From assembly GCF_902833045.1 (NCBI RefSeq), contig NZ_CADFDU010000001.1, forward strand, positions 1,133,927 through 1,197,926: DNA of 64,000 nucleotides. The letters are read 5' to 3'. The stretch is from Burkholderia sp. BCC0322. Its GTDB lineage: Bacteria > Pseudomonadota > Gammaproteobacteria > Burkholderiales > Burkholderiaceae. The position numbers were made by a program, and so were the translations under genes. Each line of letters opens with the position of its first letter. The first letter of the stretch is position 1. The notes beneath the pieces are model-generated. The model searched no databases and was not told where the DNA came from. It saw only the letters and a program-made list of their open reading frames with translations. Positions 49,927-59,125 of this stretch are shown in pieces.

Positions 49927-51375
49927 TCAATCGGCTGCCGCCACGGCCTGACGCGCGGAAGATGCGCCGCGATGCGCATCGGGCCGCACCAGCGTCGCGA
50001 GCAGCGCGGCGGTGACCAGCAGCGCGACCGTCACGGCCGTTTCGATCCGCAACCCGTCCACGACTTGCCCCGCGCCGCCGCCGCCGGCGAGCGCGCCGAA
50101 CGCTGCCACGCCCATCGCGCCGCCGGCCTGCCGCGCGGTATTCAGCACGGCCGACGCGATGCCGGCCCGCTCGGGCGCGACGGACGCGAGCACGGCGGTC
50201 GTCATGGCCGGCACCGCGAAACCCATGCCCGTCGGAATCAGCAGGAACGGCACGAGCAGGACGGCCAGCGGCGTCGACGCGTCGATGAAATGCAGCGACC
50301 CGTAGCCGAGCGCGGCGACGAGCGCGCCCGCCAGCATCGGCGCCCGCGGGCCGTGACGCGCCACGACGCGCCCGCTTGCGAGGTTCGACAGCAGGAAGCC
50401 GCCTGTCAGCGGCAGGAACGCAAGGCCCGCCTGCAACGCCGATTCGCCGCGTGCGCGCTGCAGATACAGCGCGAGCACGAATACGGTGCCGTAGTACGTG
50501 AGATTCACGCAGATCCCGAACAGCACGGCCGCGCTGAAGGTGCGATGGCGGAACAGCGACAGCGGCAACATCGGCGTGGCCGTGCGCGCTTGCGCCGCAA
50601 CGAACGCGAGCGCGGCGAGTGCGGCCAGCGCGAAGCCGCCGGCGACGACCGGATGCGTGAAGCCGAGCGGCCGCCATTCGATCACGGCGCCGGTCAGCGC
50701 GGTCAGCATCGCGATCGCGATGAGTTGGCCGCGCAGGTCGAGTGCGCTAACGGATCGGGAAGGCGCGGCCGGCGCCGCCACCGTACGGCGCGCGGGTATC
50801 CACGCAAAGGCGGCCGCCAGCCCGGCCGCACACAGCGGCAGGTTCACGAGGAAGATGCCGCGCCAGCCCCATGCCGCGATCAGCAGGCCGCCGACGACCG
50901 GCCCGGCCGCGATCGAGATCGCGCCGGCCGCCGTCCACCAGCCGACTGCACGCGCGCGCAGGTGCGGGTCGTGCCGACAAGCGTCGTTGAGCAGCGCGAG
51001 CGAATTGGGCAGCATCGCCGCGGCGCCGACGCCCTGCAGCGCGCGCGCCGCGATCAGCATCGCGGGCGCGCGCGCGGCGCCGCACGCGAGCGACGCCAAC
51101 GCGAACAGCACGAGGCCGGCGAGGTACAGGCGACGTGCGCCGAAGCGGTCGCCGAGCGCGCCGCCCGACAGCATCAGGACGGCGAACGCGAGCGTGTACG
51201 CATCGATGACCCACTGCAGTCCGGCGACCGGCAAGTGCAGGTCGCCGGCGAGATGCGCGAGCGCGATGTTGACGATCGTCACGTCGAGCTGCGTCACGAC
51301 GAAACCGGCGCTGACGGTCGCGACGACGCGGGCGAGCGCGGACGGGAAGGCGGGGGTGGGGGCGGTCGTATCCAT
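49927..51375 (-). CDS. DHA2-family MFS efflux transporter (EmrB/QacA type)
   Basis: A 482-residue protein with about 14 helices. VTQLDVTIVNIALAHLAGDL near residues 22-41 is the DHA2 motif D1, GGALGDRFGARRLYLAG is motif A, and LLNDACR with GPVVGGLLI shows motif C. It should be a proton-driven drug or biocide exporter. No periplasmic adaptor (EmrA) or outer-membrane channel is adjacent. It converges with the HxlR gene with a 13-bp gap. An AraC-type gene lies upstream on the same strand. Confidence 0.87.
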   Translation of the reverse strand: MDTTAPTPAFPSALARVVATVSAGFVVTQLDVTIVNIALAHLAGDLHLPVAGLQWVIDAYTLAFAVLMLSGGALGDRFGARRLYLAGLVLFALASLACGAARAPAMLIAARALQGVGAAAMLPNSLALLNDACRHDPHLRARAVGWWTAAGAISIAAGPVVGGLLIAAWGWRGIFLVNLPLCAAGLAAAFAWIPARRTVAAPAAPSRSVSALDLRGQLIAIAMLTALTGAVIEWRPLGFTHPVVAGGFALAALAALAFVAAQARTATPMLPLSLFRHRTFSAAVLFGICVNLTYYGTVFVLALYLQRARGESALQAGLAFLPLTGGFLLSNLASGRVVARHGPRAPMLAGALVAALGYGSLHFIDASTPLAVLLVPFLLIPTGMGFAVPAMTTAVLASVAPERAGIASAVLNTARQAGGAMGVAAFGALAGGGGAGQVVDGLRIETAVTVALLVTAALLATLVRPDAHRGASSARQAVAAAD

Positions 51376-51582
51376 GCGTCGATCGTAGGATGCGACCGGC
51401 AGGTGATGTTTCAGCGGGACGTGAAGCGTCGAAACGCCCGATGCGAAATCGCGGGGGCGGCAAGCGGGGACGAAGCAGAAGCAGACGCGCCAAAGATCAC
51501 GGCCGATCTGGCGCGAGCGCGTTTTACCGAACCGTGCCGCTACGTGCGTTGATGCGTGCCCGGCGCGGATCCGCAGCTGCGT

Positions 51583-52356
51583 TCAATGCCGATCGCCGCG
51601 CCAGCGTCCCGGCGCCATGCCGAAGCGCTTCGTGAACGCATGCGTGAACGTGCTTTGATCCGCGAAGCCGACCATCCCGGCGATATCGACGAGCGGATAC
51701 CGGCCGTCCGCGAGCAGGATCACGGCCGCGTCGAGCCTGAGCCGCTGCAGGTAGCGATGCGGCGTTTCGCCGAACGCATCGACGAACAGTTGATGAAAGC
51801 GGCGCATCCCGTAGCCGCAGTGCGCGGCAAGATCGGCGATACGCAGCGGTTCCGCGAGCCGTGCGCGCAGCCAGCGGTCGATGCGCGCGAAATCGAGGCC
51901 CGATGCCGGCGCGGCGATGTCGCGTTCGTCGAGCAGCGCGCCGCACAGCCGCGCGGCGGCCTGCCACTGGAAACGGTGCGCGGCCGCGTGCTGCGCGTCA
52001 CCGGCGCTCGCGTCGAGTTGCGCGGCGGCTGCCGCGATCTGCGCGACCAGCGACGTCAGCGCCGGATCGATCGTCACGGCGCGCGCGCTGTCGAACAGCC
52101 GCTGCGGCACCGCAAGCGATGCGGCGGGAAGATTGAGCACGAGCTGGCGGTTCTCGCCCAGGCCCGCGTAATCGTGGCGCGCGCCGGCCGGAACCAGCCA
52201 CGCGCCGTGCCGGTCGAGACGCTGGCTGACGCCGTCCACCGCCATCACCATCGCGCCATCGATGCCGAGCACGATCTGGTGAAAGTCGTGCACATCCGAC
52301 GCTTCGAGCGTGTCGTAGCGTTGCAGTGCGACGGTGGGGGACGGAAGGTGTGCCAT
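51583..52356 (-). CDS. AraC-family transcriptional regulator
   Basis: A 257-residue AraC protein. The N-terminal cupin-like half (DFHQIVLGIDGAMVMAVDG, WLVPAGARHDYAGLGENRQLVLNLP) is a sensory domain with a His pair that could bind ligand or metal. The C-terminal half has two helix-turn-helix motifs (LRIADLAAHCGYGMRRFHQLFVDAFG; DIAGMVGFADQSTFTHAFTKRFGMAPGRWR). It lies about 200 bp upstream of the DHA2 efflux gene on the same strand and could regulate it. Ligand unknown. Confidence 0.87.
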   Translation of the reverse strand: MAHLPSPTVALQRYDTLEASDVHDFHQIVLGIDGAMVMAVDGVSQRLDRHGAWLVPAGARHDYAGLGENRQLVLNLPAASLAVPQRLFDSARAVTIDPALTSLVAQIAAAAAQLDASAGDAQHAAAHRFQWQAAARLCGALLDERDIAAPASGLDFARIDRWLRARLAEPLRIADLAAHCGYGMRRFHQLFVDAFGETPHRYLQRLRLDAAVILLADGRYPLVDIAGMVGFADQSTFTHAFTKRFGMAPGRWRGDRH

Positions 52357-52391
52357 GAGGCAGGGTGTCAGCCGGCGGCTCGAGTGCCGTA

Positions 52392-52733
52392 TCAGAGGGC
52401 GAGCAGTTCGACTTCGAACACGAGCGTGGCGTTCGGCGGAATCACGCCGCCTGCGCCGCGCGGGCCGTAGCCGAGTTGCGGCGGGATCGTCAGGCGACGC
52501 ACGCCGCCGACCTTCATGCCCTGCACGCCTTCGTCCCAGCCCTTGATGACCATGCCGCCGCCGAGCACGAACGCGAACGGGTCGTTGCGATCCTTGCTCG
52601 AATCGAATTTCTGACCGTCGGTCAGCCAGCCCGTGTAGTGGACGCTGACGGTCTGGCCGGCTTGCGCTACGTCGCCGGTGCCTTCGGTCAGGTCTTCGTA
52701 TTTGAGGCCCGATTCGGTCGTGATGACAGACAT
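52392..52733 (-). CDS. FKBP-type peptidyl-prolyl cis-trans isomerase
   Basis: A 113-residue single-domain [66 protein letters not shown] shows the canonical active-site residues (Tyr, Phe-Asp, Val-Ile, Trp, Tyr). It lacks a signal peptide, so it is cytoplasmic. It is similar in size to the small FKBPs of Neisseria and Burkholderia and to human FKBP12. It is followed after 35 bp by the AraC-type gene on the same strand, but a common role is not apparent. Confidence 0.93.
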   Translation of the reverse strand: MSVITTESGLKYEDLTEGTGDVAQAGQTVSVHYTGWLTDGQKFDSSKDRNDPFAFVLGGGMVIKGWDEGVQGMKVGGVRRLTIPPQLGYGPRGAGGVIPPNATLVFEVELLAL

Positions 52734-53308
52734 GACTTCTCCTGAAAAAGGATGGGTAAAAGCGCTATTGTAGGCGAGCGCGCAGCGGGCCGGCGCTCGT
52801 GGCTTTCGGCTGGCCGCACGCGTGTCGCGGGCGGCGCACGGTCACCGCGGCCGCGATCGCCCGACACGCAAATGGAACGCGCGTTTGAATTTTTCTCGCG
52901 CCCGGCAACCGCGGTTGCACCGCACGAGTGCGACGCGTGTATGAATCGGTGCTACCGGCGTGCCCGACAACGCGCCGCGCGGCGCCGTCGATTTCCGTAA
53001 AACATCCGCCGCACAAGGCTTTCGGGCCATCGACGCGACACGGCGCGGAGCAGCGCGTAGCCGTCGCGCGCCGCCGCGCGCGTTCGAATCCCGCCTGGTC
53101 CGGACGCTGTTCGAGCGCCGTTCTTTTCGCCTTTTCGACCGTGCCCTGTTTGGAAGCGCGCATCTACCGCGCGGCTTGCGTGCGTCGCCGCGGGCGGCCT
53201 ATCTTTACAGCTGTCAATGTCAAGATTTTGGCGGTGCGCGACGCGCCGCCCGGGCCCGCGCCGGCTGCGTCGAGTGACGCGCCGGGCCGCTCCGGAACCA
53301 GGAGAACG
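52734..53308. other. Intergenic region with a dyad at 53204-53217
   Basis: About 575 bp between divergent genes with no convincing ORF. TTTACAGCTGTCAA (53204-53217) is a 14-bp near-perfect palindrome about 95 bp upstream of the PF10118-type gene, followed by a direct TGTCAA repeat. It is a candidate TetR-type operator or regulator site. Confidence 0.45.
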
Positions 53309-54232
53309 ATGAACATGAAGTCAGCCGCTTCCGCCACCGCGGCCGGGATCATACCGGTGCGCCGCGACCTGCGCTTCGACCTGCCGGTCGAACGCGCGAA
53401 GGACTGGCATGGCCTCGGGTCGCACGTGACCCATTTCTTCAACGCGCTGTCGCTGCTGTTCCCGGCCGGCGAGCGCTTCTTCATGGATTCGGTGCGCAAC
53501 TACCGCGACCGGATCGACGATCCCGTGCTGAAGCAGCAGGTGCTCGGCTTCATCGGCCAGGAGGCGATGCACACGCGCGAGCACATCGAGTACAACGAGC
53601 TGATGCAGGCGAACCACCTGCCCGCGCGCAAGCTCGACAAGCGCGTGTGGACGGTGCTCGGCTACATGAAGCGCAAGCTCCCGCATTCGGTGCAACTCGC
53701 ACACACGGTCGCGGCGGAGCACTACACGGCGATGCTCGCCGACTGGCTGCTGCGCGACCCGACGCGCCTCGATGGCTCGGTCGAGGGCTACCGCCAGATG
53801 TGGATCTGGCACGCGCTCGAGGAAACCGAGCACAAGGCCGTGTCGTTCGACGTATGGAATGCCGCGATGGAACCGGGGCTGCGCCGTTACCTGATCCGCA
53901 TCGGCGTGTATCTGCTGACGACGCTGACGTTCTGGCCGACCGTATTCCTGATGCACGCGACGCTGCTGTGGCGCGATCGCGGCGCCGGCCATCACGTGCG
54001 CGGCATGCTGCGGATGATCGCGTTCCTTTACGGGCCGCGCCGCGGGTTGTTCCCGCGCATCGCCGGCGAATGGCTGAGCTTCTTCCGGCCGGGCTTCCAT
54101 CCGTGGGATCACGACAATCACCATCATCTGGCGCGCGTCGACGCGCTGGCCGCCACCTACGGCGAACACGGCGGCACGCCGGCCGGCCGTGGCCGCGCGA
54201 ACGCGCCGGCGCCGCTTGCATCGGGCCGCTGA
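53309..54232 (+). CDS. Predicted metal-dependent hydrolase (PF10118-like)
   Basis: A 307-residue protein. Conserved acid/histidine motifs ALSLLFPAGERFFMDSVR, GFIGQEAMHTREHIEYNELM near 89-108, AHTVAAEHYTAMLADWLL near 133, and WIWHALEETEHKAVSFDVW near 173-191 give a ferritin-like set of E-x-x-H ligands for a binuclear metal centre. Two hydrophobic segments near 205-235 suggest membrane association. The family is called a metal-dependent hydrolase, but the diiron-like pattern would also fit an oxygenase. The ATG has a CCAGGAGA site. Substrate unknown. Confidence 0.85.
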   Translation: MNMKSAASATAAGIIPVRRDLRFDLPVERAKDWHGLGSHVTHFFNALSLLFPAGERFFMDSVRNYRDRIDDPVLKQQVLGFIGQEAMHTREHIEYNELMQANHLPARKLDKRVWTVLGYMKRKLPHSVQLAHTVAAEHYTAMLADWLLRDPTRLDGSVEGYRQMWIWHALEETEHKAVSFDVWNAAMEPGLRRYLIRIGVYLLTTLTFWPTVFLMHATLLWRDRGAGHHVRGMLRMIAFLYGPRRGLFPRIAGEWLSFFRPGFHPWDHDNHHHLARVDALAATYGEHGGTPAGRGRANAPAPLASGR

Positions 54233-54682
54233 GGCCGCCGCTGCGCCAGCATGCGCGGCGTCGGGCCGTGCATGTTGCGTTCGTGCATCAGCCGGCTTCC
54301 TCTGACGATTGACCCAAATCAACTCGAACCGGTCGCGCGGCCGCCTTGCCGGCCCGCCGACCCGTTGCGCACGCATGCGCGGGCAAGCGGATCCTGGGTG
54401 CGCCGCGTCGCCCGAACGCGCCATGCGCCAGCACCGGCGCGGCTTTGCGCGCCGCGCAGCCGCCCGCTCAGGGTTACCGCCACGTACGCCACCGGGATAA
54501 CACCCATCTAGCGGCGCGCCGGCCGCATCGATATACCGTTCATGACAATGTCCACCTCACGCGCGATTCATGCACGAGGGGATTTTATTCGGACGGAAAT
54601 GCGGCCAATATGTCGGTTCTATCGAGGTCCGTCGCGTGCGACGGCGAGCCGGCGCGATACCAACGCCAAGCGGGGAACAACG
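54233..54682. other. Intergenic region upstream of the sigma-54 activator gene
   Basis: About 450 bp. It contains an FNR/CRP-type box at 54309-54322. Several overlapping small frames have no ribosome site. The last part (54540-54680) is lower in GC and should carry the promoter of the sigma-54 activator gene. Confidence 0.45.
54309..54322. promoter_or_regulatory. FNR/ANR-like binding site (TTGAC-CCAA-ATCAA)
   Basis: TTGACCCAAATCAA matches the FNR/ANR consensus TTGAT-N4-ATCAA with one mismatch. It lies 361 bp upstream of the sigma-54 activator start and 76 bp after the hydrolase stop. The distance is long for direct control of the activator, so it may serve an unannotated transcript in this gap. 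Confidence 0.5.
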
Positions 54683-56155
54683 ATGGTTGCTAGGTCACCT
54701 GACGCAAACGGGCAAGCGGTGTCCGAGATGACGCATGTGTCCGTCACCGCGCCCGAAGATGGACGCAAGCTGTTCGTGATCATGCGTTCGCCCGATGAGC
54801 CGTTGCTTGCGCAACTGCGCGGGCTTGGCTGGGAAATCTCCGTTGCGAAAACGGCCGGCGCCGCGCAGAACATGACGTCCGGCGTGAGTGTCGCCGCCGG
54901 TCTGGTCGATTTCACCGGGTTCACGTCGCGCGACTATCCCGCGCTGAAGGCGTGCCTGAGCCAGCCGTCGATCGGCTGGATTTCCATCGCGCAGGCCGGC
55001 ATCACGATCAGTCCCGCGGTGCGCGAACTGATCCGCAGCTATTGCTTCGATTACGTGACCCTTCCGTTGCCGTACGAATGGATTTCGCACGTGCTCGGCC
55101 ATGCGCGCGGGATGGCCGCGCTCGATCGCGTCGACGGCGCGGCCTATGCGGCGTCGATCGGCGAACACGGGATGATCGGCAACTGCGAGGCGATGCAGCA
55201 GCTGTTCAGCACGATCCGCAAGGTCGCGAAGACCGATGCGAGCGTGTTCATCTCGGGCGAGTCGGGCACCGGCAAGGAGCTGACGGCGCTCGCGATTCAC
55301 GAGCGTTCCGGCCGCGGCAAGGGGCCGTTCGTCGCGATCAATTGCGGCGCGATTCCGCATCACCTGCTGCAGTCGGAACTGTTCGGCTACGAGCGCGGTG
55401 CGTTCACCGGCGCGAACCAGCGGCGCGCGGGCCGGATCGAATCGGCGAACGGCGGCACGCTGTTTCTCGACGAAATCGGCGACATGCCGGTCGAAAGCCA
55501 GGCGAGCCTGCTGCGTTTCCTGCAGGAAGGAAAGATCGAGCGGCTCGGCGGGCAGGAGTCGATTCCGGTCGACGTGCGGATCATCTCGGCCACCCACGTC
55601 GATCTCGACAGCGCGGTCGAGGGCGGGCGTTTCCGCGCGGACCTTTATCACCGCCTGTGCGTACTGCGCATCCACGAGCCGCCGCTGCGCGCGCGCGGCA
55701 AGGACATCGACATCCTCGCGCACTACGTGCTGCAGAAATTCAAGTCCGACAGCGGCCGCAAGATCAGCGGCTTCACGTCGGCCGCGCTGGATGCGATGCG
55801 CCGTTACGAATGGCCGGGCAATGTGCGCGAGCTGATCAACCGGGTGCGGCGCGCGATCGTGATGGCCGAGAGCCGGCTGCTGACGCCGCACGATCTCGGG
55901 CTCGACACGCCGGGAGAAACCGAACCGGTGACGCTCGAACAGGCGCGGGCGCTCGCCGAGCGCACCGCGATCGAGAATGCGCTGCTGCGCAACGATCACC
56001 GCATCAACAAGGCCGCGGCCGAACTCGGTATTTCACGCGTGACGCTCTACCGGATGATGATCGAGCACGGGCTGAACGATCACGACAACAACGGCGACAA
56101 CGGCGGTCACGACGGCACGCCGTCCGGCGACGCGGGGCATCAGCGGGTCGGCTGA
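54683..56155 (+). CDS. VpsR/BerB-like sigma-54-dependent transcriptional activator
   Basis: A 490-residue enhancer-binding protein. The N-terminal 150 residues resemble the VpsR receiver-like domain, with no clear phospho-Asp pattern. The AAA+ domain has Walker A GESGTGKE near 192, an intact sigma-54 contact loop ERGAFTGAN near 238, Walker B GGTLFLDEIGDM near 260, and RFRADLYHRL. The C-terminal Fis-type helix-turn-helix is NKAAAELGISRVTLYRMM. Relatives such as VpsR and BerB bind c-di-GMP and control exopolysaccharide genes; whether this one acts on bce genes is inference. The ATG at 54683 has a GGGGA site. Confidence 0.87.
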   Translation: MVARSPDANGQAVSEMTHVSVTAPEDGRKLFVIMRSPDEPLLAQLRGLGWEISVAKTAGAAQNMTSGVSVAAGLVDFTGFTSRDYPALKACLSQPSIGWISIAQAGITISPAVRELIRSYCFDYVTLPLPYEWISHVLGHARGMAALDRVDGAAYAASIGEHGMIGNCEAMQQLFSTIRKVAKTDASVFISGESGTGKELTALAIHERSGRGKGPFVAINCGAIPHHLLQSELFGYERGAFTGANQRRAGRIESANGGTLFLDEIGDMPVESQASLLRFLQEGKIERLGGQESIPVDVRIISATHVDLDSAVEGGRFRADLYHRLCVLRIHEPPLRARGKDIDILAHYVLQKFKSDSGRKISGFTSAALDAMRRYEWPGNVRELINRVRRAIVMAESRLLTPHDLGLDTPGETEPVTLEQARALAERTAIENALLRNDHRINKAAAELGISRVTLYRMMIEHGLNDHDNNGDNGGHDGTPSGDAGHQRVG

Positions 56156-56176
56156 GCGATGCACGCGTGAACCGGT

Positions 56177-56563
56177 TCAGCGATAGGTCCAGAGCCGGTG
56201 CAGCACGAACGTGACCGGCGGCACGCACAGCACGACCGCGACGACGCTCCACGCGCGGGCGAGGCCGAGCGTCTCGGTGCCGTGCGCCAGCAGCATCGTC
56301 ACGACGAGGCCGGCCATCGCGACGGCGAGAAAGCGCATGAAGTTGCCCCACGTCACGGGCGACGAAAAACTCCACAGCGTGTTGGCGAGATGCGAGAACG
56401 CGGTCGAGCATGCGAACGCGACCGCGTTCGCGCTCACCGGCGTCGCGTCGAACAGCGCGAACATCGCGGCCGCGATCAGCGCATGCAGTGCGGTCGAACC
56501 GACGCCCGACACCCCGAAGCGAATCAGCCTGGCGCGTTCGGCGGTATAGAGGGTGCGGATCAT
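56177..56563 (-). CDS. GtrA-family small membrane protein
   Basis: A 128-residue protein with four membrane helices. LIRFGVSGVGSTALHALIAAAMF near the N-terminus and FLAVAMAGLVVTMLLAHG are typical of GtrA, thought to flip or bind undecaprenyl-linked glucose for cell-surface glycosylation. No glycosyltransferase partner is adjacent; it converges on the sigma-54 activator gene. It could act with a distant surface polysaccharide pathway. The ATG start gives the expected family length. Confidence 0.88.
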   Translation of the reverse strand: MIRTLYTAERARLIRFGVSGVGSTALHALIAAAMFALFDATPVSANAVAFACSTAFSHLANTLWSFSSPVTWGNFMRFLAVAMAGLVVTMLLAHGTETLGLARAWSVVAVVLCVPPVTFVLHRLWTYR

Positions 56564-57689
56564 GGGGTGCGGTCGTTCGAGCGACGTGGTGGCGTGTGGA
56601 GCGGTGTCACGGGGAATGGGCCGGCAACAGGCGCCGACGCAAACGTGACGCGCGCCGGTTTCGCAGTATAGCCACGCGATCGGCCGTCCCGGCGCCGGCC
56701 GATGGGAGCGTGCGGGCAACCGGTGGCTCGCGCGCGGCCGACGGCATGTAAAGCGCATGAAACATTTCGCCTCGGCAGCAAGGCCGATTTGCGCGGCAAA
56801 TCGGGGTGAACGGCCGGCTCCCCGTCGGTAAAAATGTCGCGCTGCATTGTTCAGCCTTATCCGGCAAGGCCGGGCTGCCGCGCGGCCGATACGCGCCGCG
56901 CGCCGCGTGTTTCAGTTTCGCAACTTCCCGCCTTCCGCACCCGTTCCGGCCGCCACGCTGCCCGGTCAACCCCTTGTCCGGACGGGCTCGCGCGAAGCTG
57001 GCCCGCTCCTTGCGACAGAGGGCGTGCGAAAGCCGACGATGCACGGTCCGTCCGGTTCGGCAGCGAACCCTGTCAGTACCGGCCAGGACACAGTCCGCGG
57101 GGATGCGGCGGCGGAGCGCGGCACGACAGCCGCGTTCCGGCGAGCACGGAGCGTCGTCGATGATCGTCGGGGCACCGGCCTCGTCCGGTTGCCGGAACAA
57201 CCATCAGACTGATACGGGGAAGAAAAATGATCGATCGCCACACGCCGCGGCCGGCAGGCCGCGATCGCAGTGAGTCGGAGCATCGCCGGTCGAACGTGGG
57301 TCTCGCAGCCGGCCGGCATGCATCGACAGGCCATCTCTCCGCGCCCGGTGCGAGGCGGATCCGGCTGGTTGCCGGTCATCCGCGCCGGGTCGGTACTTTC
57401 CTGCACGCGAACCCGATACGCAAGGGCATGTGCGCACGGGCGCCGGTACCTCGACGCCCGGTCTTCGCATACTGACTGAAGCCGCACGATTTCCGTTCGC
57501 GCCGCGCATCGTCGTCGCGAACAGTCAATCTGCAATCCGAATGAAATGCGAAGCGTCGTGCCGCGCGTATGACGGATGATGCATTCGATGTGATGGCACA
57601 CGGCATCATGCCGTTGCCGCCAGGTCGTGAGGGGAGGGGCGGTCGGACGCGCGCGACGGGAGTGGCGCCCGTACGCGCGCGACGCCGTT
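56564..57689. other. 1.1-kb region without a convincing gene
   Basis: No frame here has both a plausible ribosome site and protein-like composition. The best is an 82-codon frame at 57227-57475 (GGGGAAG before ATG), but its Arg/Pro/His-rich translation looks like out-of-frame GC-rich DNA. A perfect dyad CCGATTTGC-GCG-GCAAATCGG lies at 56784-56804. The region could hold a small RNA, decayed genes, or only regulatory sequence for gtrA. Confidence 0.5.
56784..56804. repeat. Perfect 9-bp dyad with 3-bp spacer
   Basis: CCGATTTGC-GCG-GCAAATCGG, 220 bp upstream of the gtrA start. It could be a repressor operator or an RNA hairpin. No T-run follows on either strand. Confidence 0.5.
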
Positions 57690-58472
57690 TCAGCCGCCGT
57701 AGATGTCGAAGTCGAAGTACTTCGATGCGAGCCGCTTGTAGGTGCCGTCCTTGACCATGTCGAGGATGGCGCCATCGATCTTCGCCTTCAGGTCGGCGTC
57801 CTCCTTGCGCAGCCCGATGCCGGCGCCGATGCCGAGCACCTTCTCGTCGACGAGTTCGGGGCCGACGAACGTGTAGTTCGCGCCGCGCGACGATTTCAGG
57901 AACCCGATGGCCGCCTGCACTTCATCCTGCAGCGCCGCGTCGAGGCGGCCCGAGGTCAGGTCCGCGTACACGCCGTCCTGGTTCTGGTACGAGACGACGT
58001 TCGCACCTTGCTTGCCCCAGTACGTCTTCGCGTACGTTTCCTGCGTCGTGCCCTGCTCGACGCCGATCGACTTGCCCTTCAGCGATTCGGCTGTCGGCAG
58101 CAGCGGCGAGCCCTTCTTCACGACGAGCCGCGTCGGCTGGTTGTAGATCTTCGTCGTGAAGCCGATCTGCTGCGCGCGCTGCGGCGTGATCGACATCGAC
58201 GACAGCACCGCGTCGAACTTTTTCGCCTTCAGCGCCGGAATCATCCCGTCAAAATCGTTCTCGAGCCATACGCACTTCGCCTTCAGGCGCGCGCAGATCT
58301 CGTTGCCGAGGTCGATGTCGAAGCCGACGAGCTTGCCGTCGGGCGCCTTCGACTCGAACGGCGCGTAGCTGGCGTCGGTGCCGAAGCGAATCGTGGTCCA
58401 GTCCTTCGCGACGGCGGGGCCTGCGGATACCGCGAGCAGGGCAATCGAAACAGCGGCAATCAGTCTCTTCAT
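57690..58472 (-). CDS. Periplasmic amino-acid-binding protein (ArgT/HisJ type)
   Basis: A 260-residue ABC-type solute-binding protein. A signal peptide is cut after AVA (residue 22). The mature protein has IRFGTDASYAPFESKAPDGKLVGFDIDLGNEICARL near 29-64 and the binding residues of polar/basic amino-acid receptors (DFDGMIPALKAKKFDAVLSSMSITPQR). It should bind lysine, arginine, ornithine or histidine. No permease or ATPase gene is next to it, so it must serve a system elsewhere. The ATG has a GGAACGCACC leader. Confidence 0.9.
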   Translation of the reverse strand: MKRLIAAVSIALLAVSAGPAVAKDWTTIRFGTDASYAPFESKAPDGKLVGFDIDLGNEICARLKAKCVWLENDFDGMIPALKAKKFDAVLSSMSITPQRAQQIGFTTKIYNQPTRLVVKKGSPLLPTAESLKGKSIGVEQGTTQETYAKTYWGKQGANVVSYQNQDGVYADLTSGRLDAALQDEVQAAIGFLKSSRGANYTFVGPELVDEKVLGIGAGIGLRKEDADLKAKIDGAILDMVKDGTYKRLASKYFDFDIYGG

Positions 58473-58646
58473 GGTGCGTTCCTTGGCGGGTGCTTCCGGT
58501 TTCCGTGCGACACGGTTTCACGGACACGAACCGCGTCTGCGCGCGGGGTCCGCACGGCCATTAACGCAGAAAATAAAATAAGAGTCCAGAATGGACAAAA
58601 AATATCATTTCTTCGGACGTGCGGGCCGGTCGTCGGGTCTCGACCC

Positions 58647-58700
58647 TTGCAAAAATGCGAAAATGGACTAATCTTGTTAGTAAATTCGTTTCGAGACTAA
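58647..58700 (+). promoter_or_regulatory. parS-res promoter with inverted ACTAA/TTAGT operator
   Basis: TTGCAA (58647-58652) and TAATCT (58669-58674) with a 16-bp spacer form a plausible sigma-70 promoter. ACTAA (58667-58671) and TTAGT (58677-58681) form an inverted pair overlapping the -10 box; a third half-site ACTAA lies at 58696-58700. It is placed for autorepression by the antitoxin. Confidence 0.6.
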
Positions 58701-58705
58701 CGATC

Positions 58706-59125
58706 ATGTCACAGCCCGCTTATGAATCGCACTCCGCCCCACCGCGGGCCTCGATCGCGCAGATGTCGGCGGCCGGGCTGCGTGCGTTTTTCAACATCGC
58801 ACGCGACTGGGGGCTGACGATCGACGAGCAGATCGTGCTGCTCGGGTCGCCAGGCCGTTCGACGTTCTTCAAGTGGAAGTCCACGCCGGAATCGGCACGG
58901 CTGCCGCGCGATACGCTCGAGCGCCTGTCGCTGCTGCTCGGCATCTACAAGGCGCTGCAGATCCTGCTGCCGCAGCCGGCCGCGGCCGATGCGTGGGTCA
59001 AGCGGCCGAACGACGCGGCGCCGTTCGGCGGCAAGCGCGCACTCGACCGGATGCTCGCCGGCAACGTCGGCGATCTGGTCGCCGTCCGGCAATATCTCGA
59101 CGCGATGCGAGGTGGCTGGGCGTGA
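58706..59125 (+). CDS. ParS/MbcA-type (Xre-DUF2384) antitoxin
   Basis: A 139-residue antitoxin. An N-terminal Xre-like helix-turn-helix (LGSPGRSTFFKWKS near 55-68) and a C-terminal DUF2384 domain (LLGIYKALQILLP, AWVKRPNDAAPFGGKRALDRMLAGNVGDLVAVRQYLDAMRGGW) match the MbcA/ParS/Xre family. It should neutralise the RES toxin encoded next and bind the operator upstream. Its stop overlaps the toxin's GTG start (GTGA), typical of toxin-antitoxin coupling. Confidence 0.9.
   Translation: MSQPAYESHSAPPRASIAQMSAAGLRAFFNIARDWGLTIDEQIVLLGSPGRSTFFKWKSTPESARLPRDTLERLSLLLGIYKALQILLPQPAAADAWVKRPNDAAPFGGKRALDRMLAGNVGDLVAVRQYLDAMRGGWA

Noticed and set aside
57227-57475. 82-codon ORF with GGGGAAG ribosome-like site
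   Set aside because: The translation is Arg/Pro/His-rich and lacks any recognisable feature; kept only as a remark for the 1.1-kb gap.
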